A stretch of 64,000 bases of DNA from JAAYRQ01 sp035647815 (GTDB lineage: Bacteria > Bacillota > Syntrophomonadia > Syntrophomonadales > Syntrophomonadaceae). Positions within the stretch are counted from its first letter, which is position 1. The number at the start of each line of letters is the position of its first letter. Of this stretch, positions 27,421 to 35,730 are shown one piece after another. The notes beneath the pieces are model-generated. The model did no database searches. It worked only from the letters and a program-made list of their open reading frames with translations, and was not told where the DNA came from. Made by a program: the position numbers and the translations under genes. The DNA is taken from assembly GCA_035647815.1 (NCBI GenBank), contig DASRMR010000025.1, positions 12,569 to 76,568 on the forward strand, read 5' to 3'.

Positions 27421-28623
27421 TTATTTTTTAATGATAACTTTTTTAGTGTATAAATTTTGTATTTCATTAGCGCTATATCCTAATTCTTCCAATACTTCTT
27501 CGTTATCCATACCATATGTAGGGCTTCCTCTGAATATTTGACCAGGAGCATTCTTAAATTTTGGTACAACTCCAATACCTTTTACATTGGTGTCAGTTAC
27601 TGGATCATACCATTCCGCAATAGTATTTCTGGCCTGATAATGAGAGTTATTTAACATCATCTCATAAGTCATAACCGGGCTGCAGGCAACATCAATGTTC
27701 TCTAATATGCTCAAAAGTTCATCTAAAGTGTATGCGGCAGCAAGATCCCTGGCTGCTTGCTCATATTTGGAAGCTCTAGCTTCGCCTCTGGCCACAAACC
27801 CTATTGATTTAAAATCAGGGTCGTCACCTAAACCTAGTAATTCAAGATAAGCTTTGTTAGGAACAGCAACAGCAATAACAATCCAATTGTTATCCTTAGT
27901 TTTAAACACTATATCACTAGCTACTTTTCCTTCTTTATTACCAATGCGAGTCGGTTGGACTCCATCTGTAAGACCTTCCAAGCTATATCCCGCCTGTACC
28001 CGTGCGTTAGCTTCAAACATGGCCACATCTATGCTCTCCCCTTGTCCAGTCTGGCGAGCATGTAGCAGTGCGGCTAATGAAGACCAGGCAGCAGTAAAAC
28101 CAGCAAAATAGTCACATGTATACAGTTTTGCCAGTAAAGGTGGTGCAGGTTCCTCCATACCATTTAAAGATAAAAAACCGGAAAAGGCTTGTCCTATCAT
28201 ATCAAATGCCGGCTTTGTAACATATTTGGGATCACCCTCCTGTCCATAACCAGATACATGAACGATTACCAAATCCGGTTTTATCTTCCAAAGACTCTCA
28301 TCATCGAATCCAAATTTTGTCCATGATCCCGGTTTGGAAGATTCGATAAAAATATCACAGTCTACCAGTAATTTTTCAAATATCTTCTGACCTTCCTCAC
28401 TAGCCATATCTAGGGTTAGATTCCTTTGATTCCGGTGTTCCATGGAATAACCCTTACCAAATTCTCTAAAAAGATCCGGTGCATTAGTATTTTCAATATG
28501 TATTACATCTGCACCGTGGTCTGAGAAAAGTGCAGCTGCGAAGGGTGCGGCTACAACTGTTGCACAGTTCAGGACTTTGATCCCTGCCATAATTCCGAAT
28601 TTAGACTTTTGCTTTTTCATCAT
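27421..28623 (-). CDS. CoA-transferase family III (CaiB/BaiF), closest to CaiB
   Basis: Family III CoA-transferases move CoA between carboxylates through an enzyme-aspartyl-CoA anhydride. The sequence follows E. coli CaiB (L-carnitine CoA-transferase) closely from end to end. Shared blocks are DIFIE(S/A)SKPG, VSGYGQEGDPKY, IGQAFSGFLSLNG, GQGESIDVAMFE and the C-terminal PKFKNAPGQIFRG with YGMDNEEVLEELGY. The catalytic Asp is in YTCDYFAG (about 165). Carnitine as substrate is not proven: no caiA/C/D-like genes adjoin. The frame starts at 28638, but GGGGG lies 7 nt before ATG 28623. Base composition is visibly richer in G+C than its neighbours (several 60-nt blocks near 50%), suggesting transfer. 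A sigma-54-type promoter lies upstream. Confidence 0.88.
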   Translation of the reverse strand: MMKKQKSKFGIMAGIKVLNCATVVAAPFAAALFSDHGADVIHIENTNAPDLFREFGKGYSMEHRNQRNLTLDMASEEGQKIFEKLLVDCDIFIESSKPGSWTKFGFDDESLWKIKPDLVIVHVSGYGQEGDPKYVTKPAFDMIGQAFSGFLSLNGMEEPAPPLLAKLYTCDYFAGFTAAWSSLAALLHARQTGQGESIDVAMFEANARVQAGYSLEGLTDGVQPTRIGNKEGKVASDIVFKTKDNNWIVIAVAVPNKAYLELLGLGDDPDFKSIGFVARGEARASKYEQAARDLAAAYTLDELLSILENIDVACSPVMTYEMMLNNSHYQARNTIAEWYDPVTDTNVKGIGVVPKFKNAPGQIFRGSPTYGMDNEEVLEELGYSANEIQNLYTKKVIIKK

Positions 28624-28749
28624 AATTAATACCCCCAAAAAGCTAATTTACTTTTCACATTAACTACTCTGCCTTGCTTGAAATGAATCATCGCCTAGAA
28701 TAACATTCACCATATTCAAAAATGTTTATAGATTATACGAATATATAAT

Positions 28750-28766
28750 GCAAAACTAATGCCAAG
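28750..28766 (-). promoter_or_regulatory. Sigma-54-type (-24/-12) promoter of CaiB-like gene
   Basis: On the minus strand CTTGGCATTAGTTTTGCA matches TGGCAC-N5-TTGCA with one change (T for C). The invariant GG and GC are spaced by exactly 10 nt. Transcription would start near 28738, leaving a ~115-nt leader before ATG 28623. No activator gene is in the window. Confidence 0.65.
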
Positions 28767-28841
28767 TTTACTTAAAAGCATTTTCCCCCTATTTCCATCA
28801 TTTATGCATCAATTGCTTGTTTATAAATCAATAAAAGTGCT

Positions 28842-28892
28842 AAAAAACAGAGGCATAAGTGTATTGGACTATACACTTATGCCTCTGTTTTT
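28842..28892 (-). terminator. Strong bidirectional terminator after ArAE-family gene
   Basis: A near-perfect 22-bp stem (left arm AAAACAGAGGCATAAGTGTAT) with a 6-nt loop TGGACT, flanked by A6 on the left and T5 on the right. It lies downstream of the aromatic acid exporter-like gene on the minus strand. Confidence 0.88.
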
Positions 28893-28917
28893 CTTTCACC
28901 AAGTAGCTTCCTGTGTG

Positions 28918-28966
28918 AAATCCTGGCCATAGTTATTTTACCAGTAGCAGGATATACATTAAAAAT
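28918..28966 (-). pseudogene. Decayed fragment of a spoVK-like P-loop region
   Basis: The plus-strand sequence from AAATCCTGGCCATAGTTATT aligns without gaps to 26746-26794 inside spoVK: I count 38 of 49 identical, most differences being transitions. Read on the minus strand it gives NVYPATGKITMARI, against NGNPGTGKTTVARI in SpoVK. The P-loop glycine and the KT pair have changed. The fragment overlaps the last codons of the ArAE-like gene. I interpret it as the relic of a spoVK duplication or of an ancestral spoVK position before an insertion. Confidence 0.5.
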
Positions 28967-29993
28967 CTAATTCAAATTCATTTTTTAATTGTTCTAGTTT
29001 CTCATTTATTCGCATTGCTTCAAAATACACATTATAAAACTCGAAAACATCTTCACTACTATCTATCTTGATAAGCCTTACTATTCTTTTTCGTATTTCT
29101 TCTGCATCGATATTTTCCTCAATTTCTTTATAGTCTTTATTTAAAGCTATATAAGTATATATTTGTCTATGTAAGGTTAATAAATATTTAAGATATCTAT
29201 ATAAATCTTGACGTAGCTCAAAATATTGAGGACCATTAGGCATAAAAACAATACTTCTATGTAAAGCCGTCAATCTTTCAAGATTTGATTGTATTGCGTT
29301 AATAGAGCGTCGGTATTTTTTTAGTTTTTTTTCATTTTTAGGCAAAACATCTTCAATCAAAAGAGAGTAAACATCTCTAGTATCATCTAATTCATCTCTT
29401 ATTGTTTGCCTTTCATCCTTAATCGTTTCTTTTTCTACTTTTCCCTCTCTTAAAATATCAGTGATGGCATCTTCATACAACTGTTCGAATTTTATTTGTA
29501 AGTCATTTATTTTGATCTTTAAATCTTCAGTATAATCTGGGGGCATGAAAATAATATTTAAGACCGTGGAAACAGTAAGACCAATTAACATCCCAGAAAT
29601 CCTATAAGTAACTACCATAATATTAAAATCGTTATTATAGGTGCCAATCGCGACTAAAGTTATTAAAGCAAAAGTTATGCTTTCATTTAGCTCTAATTTT
29701 AAGCATATTAATATAATCGCTATACTGCCTAGCCCTAGGTAAAAAGCATTTAATCCTAGGGTTAAAGCTAATATAAGTGCAATAAGGGTGCCAATAAAAG
29801 TAGCAATTACCCTGTTTTTAAAAGTCTTCAAACTACCTTTGATAGAAGGTTGCATTCCTATTATTGCTGTAATGGCTGCCATTACAGCAATATTATGGTC
29901 TACTATATCAAGTTTTCCTTCTAAAATACTAACTAAAAATATAGTTACAGTAACCGCTAAACCAGTTTTAATTGTTCGAGCTCCAATTTTCAT
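28959..29993 (-). CDS. Aromatic acid exporter family (ArAE/FUSC-like) membrane protein
   Basis: The N-terminal ~165 residues form five or six membrane segments beginning MKIGARTIKTGLAVTVTIF and including the family block AAITAIIGMQPSIKGSLKT. A long cytoplasmic helical domain of ~180 residues with high Lys/Glu content follows. This matches the PF06081-type 'aromatic acid exporter' family of Firmicutes, whose substrates are mostly unknown. The gene is 20 bp after the universal stress protein gene and 40 bp further from the HIT gene, so the three probably form one transcript. Confidence 0.8.
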   Translation of the reverse strand: MKIGARTIKTGLAVTVTIFLVSILEGKLDIVDHNIAVMAAITAIIGMQPSIKGSLKTFKNRVIATFIGTLIALILALTLGLNAFYLGLGSIAIILICLKLELNESITFALITLVAIGTYNNDFNIMVVTYRISGMLIGLTVSTVLNIIFMPPDYTEDLKIKINDLQIKFEQLYEDAITDILREGKVEKETIKDERQTIRDELDDTRDVYSLLIEDVLPKNEKKLKKYRRSINAIQSNLERLTALHRSIVFMPNGPQYFELRQDLYRYLKYLLTLHRQIYTYIALNKDYKEIEENIDAEEIRKRIVRLIKIDSSEDVFEFYNVYFEAMRINEKLEQLKNEFELDF

Positions 29994-30012
29994 TAAACTT
30001 CAATCTCCATTT

Positions 30013-30438
30013 TCATTTAACTATTAATACAGATACCTTTGCCTTATTTACAACTTTATTGGACACACTGCCCATTATTGCTCCAGAGATAACACCTAGG
30101 CCTCTGCTTCCCATTATTATAAGAGTATAGGCGCCCTCTTCTGCAACTTCTATTATTTTAAGTCCTGGGCTTCCACTTTTAGTCAATGTATTTACCTTGT
30201 TATTATAGTCTTTAAAACCTTCTAGGGCAGCATCTAGTACTTTTACACTCTGTTTTTCAAAGATATTTTCCAGAGAGTTTACCTCGTCAACCGTATAGAC
30301 ATAAGGATGGCTCATAATATCTTCCATCACATATAATATAGTGATTTCACTATTAAAAGCTGTTCCTATTTGCTTAGCTTTCATCAATGCTCTAGCAGCA
30401 TTTTTAGAACCATCTACAGCTACTAATATCTTTTCCAT
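30013..30438 (-). CDS. Universal stress protein (UspA family)
   Basis: A single Usp domain of 141 residues. The N-terminus ILVAVDGSKNAARAL and C-terminal ATP-binding loop GSRGLGVISGAIMGSVS (G-x2-G-x9-G-S pattern) indicate the nucleotide-binding subclass. The frame opens at GTG 30447, directly against AAGGAT; ATG 30438 has better spacing. It sits between HIT and ArAE-like genes. Role in stress survival is inferred from the family. Confidence 0.9.
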   Translation of the reverse strand: MEKILVAVDGSKNAARALMKAKQIGTAFNSEITILYVMEDIMSHPYVYTVDEVNSLENIFEKQSVKVLDAALEGFKDYNNKVNTLTKSGSPGLKIIEVAEEGAYTLIIMGSRGLGVISGAIMGSVSNKVVNKAKVSVLIVK

Positions 30439-30487
30439 ATTAATCACATCCTTTTTATTCTTTCTTTATTATATGTATATAAGCTCC

Positions 30488-30856
30488 TTAGTAAATCCTT
30501 TTCTCAGGAATTACACCTCTAACCCCACCACGAGGATTATCAATATCGCCTGTATATCTTGGCATCAAATGCACATGAACATGAAATATTGTTTGTCCAG
30601 CCGATTCACCCACATTAATACCTATGTTATACCCATCAGGTGCATATTCCTTGTCTAATAAATCTTTACATTCCTCCAAAAGTTTATCCATAGCTTTTCG
30701 CTCTTCTTGCGTAGTATCAAAATACGATTCCACATGCCTTTTTGGTATGATTAATATATGACCTAGGTTAATAGGGTATTTATCAAAAAGAGCATATGCA
30801 TAGTCATTTGTAGTTATTACTTCAGATAAGATTGGACTACAAAACGGGCAAATCAA
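30488..30856 (-). CDS. HIT family hydrolase
   Basis: The histidine triad HVHVHLMP and the zinc-binding N-terminal CPFC mark this as a HIT protein of the Fhit-like/HINT-like superfamily, which hydrolyse nucleotide-phosphoanhydride or phosphoramidate bonds. NLGHILIIPKRH is the second family block. The 122-residue chain is typical. TTG start with GGAAGGTG upstream. First gene of a likely HIT-USP-ArAE transcript. Confidence 0.92.
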   Translation of the reverse strand: MICPFCSPILSEVITTNDYAYALFDKYPINLGHILIIPKRHVESYFDTTQEERKAMDKLLEECKDLLDKEYAPDGYNIGINVGESAGQTIFHVHVHLMPRYTGDIDNPRGGVRGVIPEKRIY

Positions 30857-31274
30857 AGTAACACCTTCCTTTAGTTTAAATTGATAAAATTATATCTATG
30901 TGTATTTATTTGGTTACGCTATTATTAATTAATTCAATTTGCTCATATAATTCACTTCATTTTTCGGACTGCTTATTGATATATTATGCAAATATCTATC
31001 TGATTCCTGCTTAAAATGTCGTTCAATCCATGTCTTTTATAGACTTTATACTACTTGCTACATCGAGGCTACAAGCGCCAGAAAATATTCACAACACTTC
31101 CCTATCTTTTATAGAAATAAAATATAAAATCACTGGCATGCTTGTATTAAAAGCAGCCAGTGATTATTAAATGTCCTATTTTTTACAGATTTTTAAATAA
31201 CTTAAACTTGATAGATGAGCAAATTTAGTCAATGTCATCTTCACTTTTAATTTTGAATATAGAGACCTTCCATT
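30857..31274. other. Intergenic region with terminator and unrecognised open stretch
   Basis: A ~418-bp gap. It contains the terminator at 31128-31165 and the promoter area of the HIT gene. On the minus strand 30929-31036 is open for 35 codons (begins KTWIERHFKQESDRYLH) but has no start codon with a ribosome site; it may be a gene remnant. Nothing else was recognised. Confidence 0.45.
31128..31165 (-). terminator. Terminator after molybdopterin oxidoreductase operon
   Basis: Perfect arms AATCACTGGC and GCCAGTGATT with an 18-nt loop; on the minus strand TTTTATATTTT follows. It closes the three-gene redox operon. Confidence 0.7.
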
Positions 31275-31784
31275 TTATCTGCCAACAGAACTGACAATTC
31301 TATCATAGAATTTTGCTTCTTTATCATCTTGTAATGCATTGATCGGTCCAAATCTTAAAGCCTCTGCAGGACAAACCCGAACACAAGCAGGCTCTAGTCC
31401 ATATTCGACACGTTCTGTGCAAAGATTGCACTTCTGCATTATGTTATCATCCCCAAAGCGGGGCACCCCAAAGGGACAAGCGATAGCACAACTATGACAT
31501 CCAATACAAAGATTGGCTTTAACGATAATAGCTCCAGTAACACTATCTTTAACAATCGCTCCTGTCGGACAACCTATAATACAAGGGGCATCCTCACAAT
31601 GCATACAGGCCATCGAAACATAAGTAATACTCGTCTCTGGATATTCAGCAGTTTCTACTGTCCGAATCCTTCTAAAAGCTTGGGATTTTTCCCCGACTTG
31701 GATATCATTTTGATCCATACAGGCTACAACACATGCTCCACATCCTGAACAACGATTCAAATCAATATAAATTGTACTTTCCAC
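31275..31784 (-). CDS. Four-cluster ferredoxin-type subunit of molybdopterin oxidoreductase
   Basis: Electron-transfer subunit of the DMSO-reductase-family type (DmsB/PhsB/HycB-like). Four [4Fe-4S] motifs are visible: CSGCGACVVAC, CMHCEDAPCIIGCP, CIGCHSCAIACP and CNLC with ACVRVCP. The frame is open to an ATG at 31808, but AGGGAGG lies inside that extension 7 nt before GTG 31784, which I take as the start. It lies 39 nt downstream of the catalytic subunit gene. There is no NrfD/DmsC-type membrane anchor, so the complex is probably soluble. Confidence 0.9.
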   Translation of the reverse strand: MESTIYIDLNRCSGCGACVVACMDQNDIQVGEKSQAFRRIRTVETAEYPETSITYVSMACMHCEDAPCIIGCPTGAIVKDSVTGAIIVKANLCIGCHSCAIACPFGVPRFGDDNIMQKCNLCTERVEYGLEPACVRVCPAEALRFGPINALQDDKEAKFYDRIVSSVGR

Positions 31785-31823
31785 TATTACACCCTCCCTT
31801 TCATTCATTTTATTTTTTCATCT

Positions 31824-33965
31824 TTAAACTTTTTCTAAATTACATAAGGAAGACTTGTATCCTGGAAATCCAGAGATAGGATCATAATAATCTGCTTCAA
31901 ACAATTGATTAACATCAGCTTCACTATGTCCATGATACATATAAACAACCCCAGGTCGCGCCATTTTCGTCAGGTTAGCTTTTACAGTAATGGAGCCCTT
32001 AATTGTAACTATTTTTAAATCATCATCTTGCTTTATTCCTAAATTTTCAGCATCACTAGGATGAATGTCTACAGCAATTTCTGGACGAAGACTTTTTGTC
32101 CAAGACAAACGGAACGTCCGCGTATGTGCAAACATGGGCAACCTAGAGCCAGTATTCAGAATAAATGGATATTTCTCAGCCATTTCAGGCGTGTTCGCCA
32201 AACTATATTTAGGATGATTATAAGCAGGTAGCGCTTCATAACCGTAAGATTCCTGATATTTTTCCAAACGAGTTGATACAAATTCTAATTTCCCTGAGGG
32301 AGTAGTAAATCCGTTTTCGACATATTTCTTTTCCGGAATTTGCATAGGATTTCTGATTGGCATTCCACCGGGATGTTTTTTCAATTCTTCTATTTTCATT
32401 CCACTTGGTTCTATCATCCAATCTAAACAGGCTTCATATCCTTGATTAAATAAAGGATCATCAATACCAAGTTTTTCTGCTAAATCAAGAATAATACTAA
32501 CATCATCCCGAGATTCACCAATAGGCTCTATCGCTGGCTGTGTATAAATAATATAACGTTGAGCATAGCACCTAAGTTCGCTTCTCTCTACAGAACTACA
32601 TGCTGGCAAAATAATATCAGCATATTGCCCAGTATCCGTATTAAACAAATCTACATTTACAAAGAAATCTATTTCTTCAAGACTTTCTCTCATAAAGTTA
32701 GAATCAGGCCACATTCTATAGTTTAAACCAAACCCTATCATGGCTTTGATTGGGTACGGTTTTCCTGATTTAATTTGGAAAGGAAGGCGCATCGCTTGGG
32801 CTTCATCTACCAACTCAGACCAGGCCGGGAATTCTTCCTGGCCAATTCTTGGAGGTAGCTCATCCCAAGTTTTAGGCATAGTAAATTCAACTTCCCTACC
32901 CTTAAAGCCAGCCGTAATATATAAGTAACTCATCGGCTGGACAAAATTGCCGCCATAAACATCATAATTTCCTGTTAGACCTGCTAGCGAAAATACTGCC
33001 CGGTAATTTTGAACCCCATTCGTATGATGAACAACAGGAGACGCACTCGGCATGATGCTAGCAGGTTTTACAGTGGCATACATTCTTGCTGCAGCCTTTA
33101 TCGTTTGAGCCGGCACACCCGTAATCTCTGCTGCCTTTTCAGGCGTAAATTCTTGAACATATTCTTTGTACTCTTTAAAACCGTGTGTATATTTATTCAC
33201 AAAATCTTGATCATATAAATTCTCATTAATAATTACATGAGCCATTCCTAAAGCTAATGCACCATCAGTTCCTGGTTTCAGCTGCAGATGAATGTCCGCC
33301 TGTGCAGCTGTTGGAGTATAACGAGGATCAACACAAATGATTTTTAACCCTTTTTCTTTTGCTCTTAAAATATGCAAAACATTACCTGTATTAGAATAAA
33401 AGGGGTTCGCACTCCAGATTAAAAGGCATTTAGAGTTTTTAATATCTGGGCCACCCGGCGTCCCAAAAACTAATTTTTGTGACATCGCCATAGCTTGATA
33501 GCAAGTACTAGATTCAGTCAGATAATTAGGAGAACCAAAGGCATGGGCAAGTCTATGCAAAAACGGCCGGTGCCACTTCGCATAGCCCGAATAAAAAGCA
33601 ACTGACTCTGGGCCATACTCCTCTTTTACCTGATTAAATTTTTCAGCAATTGTATTTAATGCTTCTTCCCAAGAAATTGGTTCATATTCTCCAGAACCTC
33701 TGGGACCGACCCTTTTGAGTGGCGTTTTAAGACGATCACCACTATAGACATATTGCCGCATGGCAGCACCTTTCGAACACAAAGTCCCATTACTATATGG
33801 GTTTTCTTTAGTCCCTTCGACTTTAATAATTTCTCCATCTTTGACATAAAGATCTAGGCCACACTGTGTTAATGGATCACAAATAGTACATACGGATTTA
33901 TGTACTTCGATTCCAGTGTCTGGGCCAGGTATTTTCCCTCGCATTAATTTTTCTATATCTTTCAT
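31824..33965 (-). CDS. Molybdopterin (bis-MGD) oxidoreductase catalytic subunit
   Basis: DMSO-reductase-superfamily enzyme of 713 residues. The N-terminal [4Fe-4S] site is CTICDPLTQCG with a fourth Cys in GTLCSKG. The likely Mo/W ligand is the Cys in ESSTCYQAM (about 155). MGD-binding blocks include LLIWSANPFYSN, GTDGALALGMAHVI and the C-terminal domain HPSDAENLGI with GVVYMYHGHSE. There is no twin-arginine signal, so it is cytoplasmic. The best family match is the broad group of formate dehydrogenase/polysulfide reductase-like proteins; the substrate cannot be named. The flavoprotein gene upstream and Fe-S gene downstream suggest an NAD(P)H-linked soluble complex. Confidence 0.88.
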   Translation of the reverse strand: MKDIEKLMRGKIPGPDTGIEVHKSVCTICDPLTQCGLDLYVKDGEIIKVEGTKENPYSNGTLCSKGAAMRQYVYSGDRLKTPLKRVGPRGSGEYEPISWEEALNTIAEKFNQVKEEYGPESVAFYSGYAKWHRPFLHRLAHAFGSPNYLTESSTCYQAMAMSQKLVFGTPGGPDIKNSKCLLIWSANPFYSNTGNVLHILRAKEKGLKIICVDPRYTPTAAQADIHLQLKPGTDGALALGMAHVIINENLYDQDFVNKYTHGFKEYKEYVQEFTPEKAAEITGVPAQTIKAAARMYATVKPASIMPSASPVVHHTNGVQNYRAVFSLAGLTGNYDVYGGNFVQPMSYLYITAGFKGREVEFTMPKTWDELPPRIGQEEFPAWSELVDEAQAMRLPFQIKSGKPYPIKAMIGFGLNYRMWPDSNFMRESLEEIDFFVNVDLFNTDTGQYADIILPACSSVERSELRCYAQRYIIYTQPAIEPIGESRDDVSIILDLAEKLGIDDPLFNQGYEACLDWMIEPSGMKIEELKKHPGGMPIRNPMQIPEKKYVENGFTTPSGKLEFVSTRLEKYQESYGYEALPAYNHPKYSLANTPEMAEKYPFILNTGSRLPMFAHTRTFRLSWTKSLRPEIAVDIHPSDAENLGIKQDDDLKIVTIKGSITVKANLTKMARPGVVYMYHGHSEADVNQLFEADYYDPISGFPGYKSSLCNLEKV

Positions 33966-34021
33966 TTTTTCAACTCCTACTTCATATATTAGTAAGATAA
34001 CAACATTGCAAGTTTTGTTTA

Positions 34022-35242
34022 TTAACTATGAATAACAAAATTATTCAAAGCCACCAAATCTAGGGGGTTTTCCGAATCAAGCAAGCCTTTTAGTAGGGCT
34101 TGTTTATAAAACCCGGCTTTTGTATCATTGTCTAGAAGATTGACCCCTATAAGTTGTTCATCTTTCCAAACAAAGTGCTTATATGCGTGTCCGTCAAATT
34201 CTTTTTCTTCTCTATTTCCATTCCACATATCACCTATACCAACAAAAACCATGTCCATAAAATAAGTAATGTTATGGGGTATAGTCCCTGTATATTCGTC
34301 CTTTATCCCAATCATATTCAAACCAGCAGTTCGACCTTGATAGCGGGCATTAGCCCATAAACCTATAATTTGCTTTTTTCCTGTCAAGAGATTGGTTCCC
34401 TGAGCAACATCACCTGCTGCATATAAAGTAGGAATGTTAGTTCTTAAATGGTCGTCTACAATAATACCATTGTCTATAACTACCTGATCCTTATTAAGAA
34501 AATCAGTATTAGCTCGAGTCCCTGTGCACATCATTAATATATCTGCTTCCTCTGGCTCCTTATTACCCTCGAAATAAACTTGTAGTCCCTTAGTATCTTC
34601 TTCTATCTTTTCTATCCCTGCTCCGAAACGTAGTTTTATGTCCTTTTGTTCCAATCTTTCTTCAACAACTCGGGCACAATCAGGATGGGCAGCTAAAGGA
34701 AAAATATGATTCGCCATATCAGCTAGGCAAACTTCTGCTCCCATTTTATGGAAAGCTTCAACTACTTTCACTCCTACCATCGAGGCCCCGACAACTAATG
34801 CTTTTTGGGGTTGCTTTTTTAATGCTTTATGCAGGGCAATAGAATCCTCAATTGTCCTCATCGTAAAGATTTTTTCACTTTCAATCCCAGGAATAGGTGG
34901 CAACATCGGTTTTGCTCCCGTAGCTATTAAACATTGGTCATAATGGATTTTCACTCCTGTTTTGTTTTCAACCGTTTGTGCTAAGGCATCTACCTGAATA
35001 ACAGGAGATCCTAAATGCAACTGAACATTATGTCGTTTATAGATATCCCATCCGTAAGGAAAGAAGGTTTCAAAATCCATTTTTCCTGCAGCATAAAATG
35101 TCGTTAACATCGGATTATAAGAAGGCCAGATACTATCGGAAAAAAGATGTATTTCTCCTTCATAACCTTTATCCCGCATAGCTTTTATGCTTTCTATTGC
35201 AGCACAGCCATTTCCAACGACACATATTGTTAAGTTTTTCAC
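34022..35242 (-). CDS. FAD-dependent pyridine nucleotide-disulfide oxidoreductase
   Basis: Two-dinucleotide-binding-domain flavoprotein related to rubredoxin reductase, NADH oxidase and nitrite reductase large-subunit N-domains. Visible parts: ICVVGNGCAAIESI (FAD), CLIATGAKPMLPPIPG, KALVVGASMVGVKVVE (NAD(P)H), and LYAAGDVAQG (FAD second site). Of the Cys residues in these motifs none forms a CxxC or CxxxxC redox pair. GTG start after GGAGGTGAG. First gene of the operon with the molybdopterin enzyme and Fe-S subunit, so it probably connects them to NAD(P)H. Confidence 0.88.
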   Translation of the reverse strand: MKNLTICVVGNGCAAIESIKAMRDKGYEGEIHLFSDSIWPSYNPMLTTFYAAGKMDFETFFPYGWDIYKRHNVQLHLGSPVIQVDALAQTVENKTGVKIHYDQCLIATGAKPMLPPIPGIESEKIFTMRTIEDSIALHKALKKQPQKALVVGASMVGVKVVEAFHKMGAEVCLADMANHIFPLAAHPDCARVVEERLEQKDIKLRFGAGIEKIEEDTKGLQVYFEGNKEPEEADILMMCTGTRANTDFLNKDQVVIDNGIIVDDHLRTNIPTLYAAGDVAQGTNLLTGKKQIIGLWANARYQGRTAGLNMIGIKDEYTGTIPHNITYFMDMVFVGIGDMWNGNREEKEFDGHAYKHFVWKDEQLIGVNLLDNDTKAGFYKQALLKGLLDSENPLDLVALNNFVIHS

Positions 35243-35301
35243 AATCTCGTTCTCACCTCCTCCTTGCTTTATAAATTTCTTCTTCTAAGTATTATATTTT
35301 C

Positions 35302-35330
35302 ATTATAGTATATTCGAGCATTTTCGACAA
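35302..35330 (-). promoter_or_regulatory. Sigma-A-type promoter of the molybdopterin oxidoreductase operon
   Basis: On the minus strand TTGTCG (35330-35325), 17-bp spacer, TATAAT (35307-35302), 60 bp before the GTG start of the flavoprotein gene. Confidence 0.65.
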
Positions 35331-35410
35331 GTAGCTGTTGAGTCATCAAAACTTCTATTTATCTTACTCTTTATCCGTTTATTTTATACTACAGTTCATA
35401 TTACAAAAAC

Positions 35411-35436
35411 AAAAACCCGGTAGCTACCGGGTTTTT
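35411..35436 (-). terminator. Terminator after hfq
   Basis: A perfect palindrome with arms AAAAACCCGGTAG and CTACCGGGTTTTT, followed on the minus strand by a U-rich tract, 5 nt after the hfq stop. It closes the long miaB-to-hfq operon. Confidence 0.92.
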
Positions 35437-35441
35437 GTTTT

Positions 35442-35687
35442 TTACTCATCTTCTTTATTTTTTATTTGAAAATTTCCTATTGACCTTACTGGTGATATGG
35501 TAGAGATGGCATGTTTATATATAAGTTGTTGTTTTTGATCCATTTCTATTATAACGGTGAAGTTGTCAAATCCATTAACTAATCCTTTTATTTGAAATCC
35601 ATTAACAAGGAAAATGGTTACTGGTATTTTTTCTTTTCTAATTTGATTTAAAAAAGCATCTTGTAGGTTTAGTTGCTGCTTACTCAT
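35442..35687 (-). CDS. hfq: RNA chaperone Hfq
   Basis: Sm-like hexameric RNA-binding protein of 81 residues. Sm1: QLNLQDAFLNQIRKEKIPV and FLVNGFQIKGLVNGFD; Sm2: YKHAIST, which forms the proximal RNA-binding site. The order miaA-hfq is conserved in many bacteria. GGGGG precedes the ATG; a strong terminator follows immediately. Confidence 0.97.
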   Translation of the reverse strand: MSKQQLNLQDAFLNQIRKEKIPVTIFLVNGFQIKGLVNGFDNFTVIIEMDQKQQLIYKHAISTISPVRSIGNFQIKNKEDE

Positions 35688-35730
35688 AATGATATGACCC
35701 CCAGTTTATATTATCATCTTCAGATAACTT

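Larger units (their letters stand above)
28624..28958. other. Intergenic region with sigma-54-type promoter, terminator and spoVK remnant
   Basis: The ~335-bp gap holds, in order, the leader of the CaiB-like gene, a sigma-54-type promoter (28750-28766), the terminator at 28842-28892 and a decayed spoVK fragment at 28918-28966. These are listed separately. Confidence 0.6.

Noticed and set aside
30929..31036. 35-codon minus-strand open stretch
   Set aside because: Protein-like in composition but with no start codon or ribosome site and no recognisable family; noted only as a possible relic.
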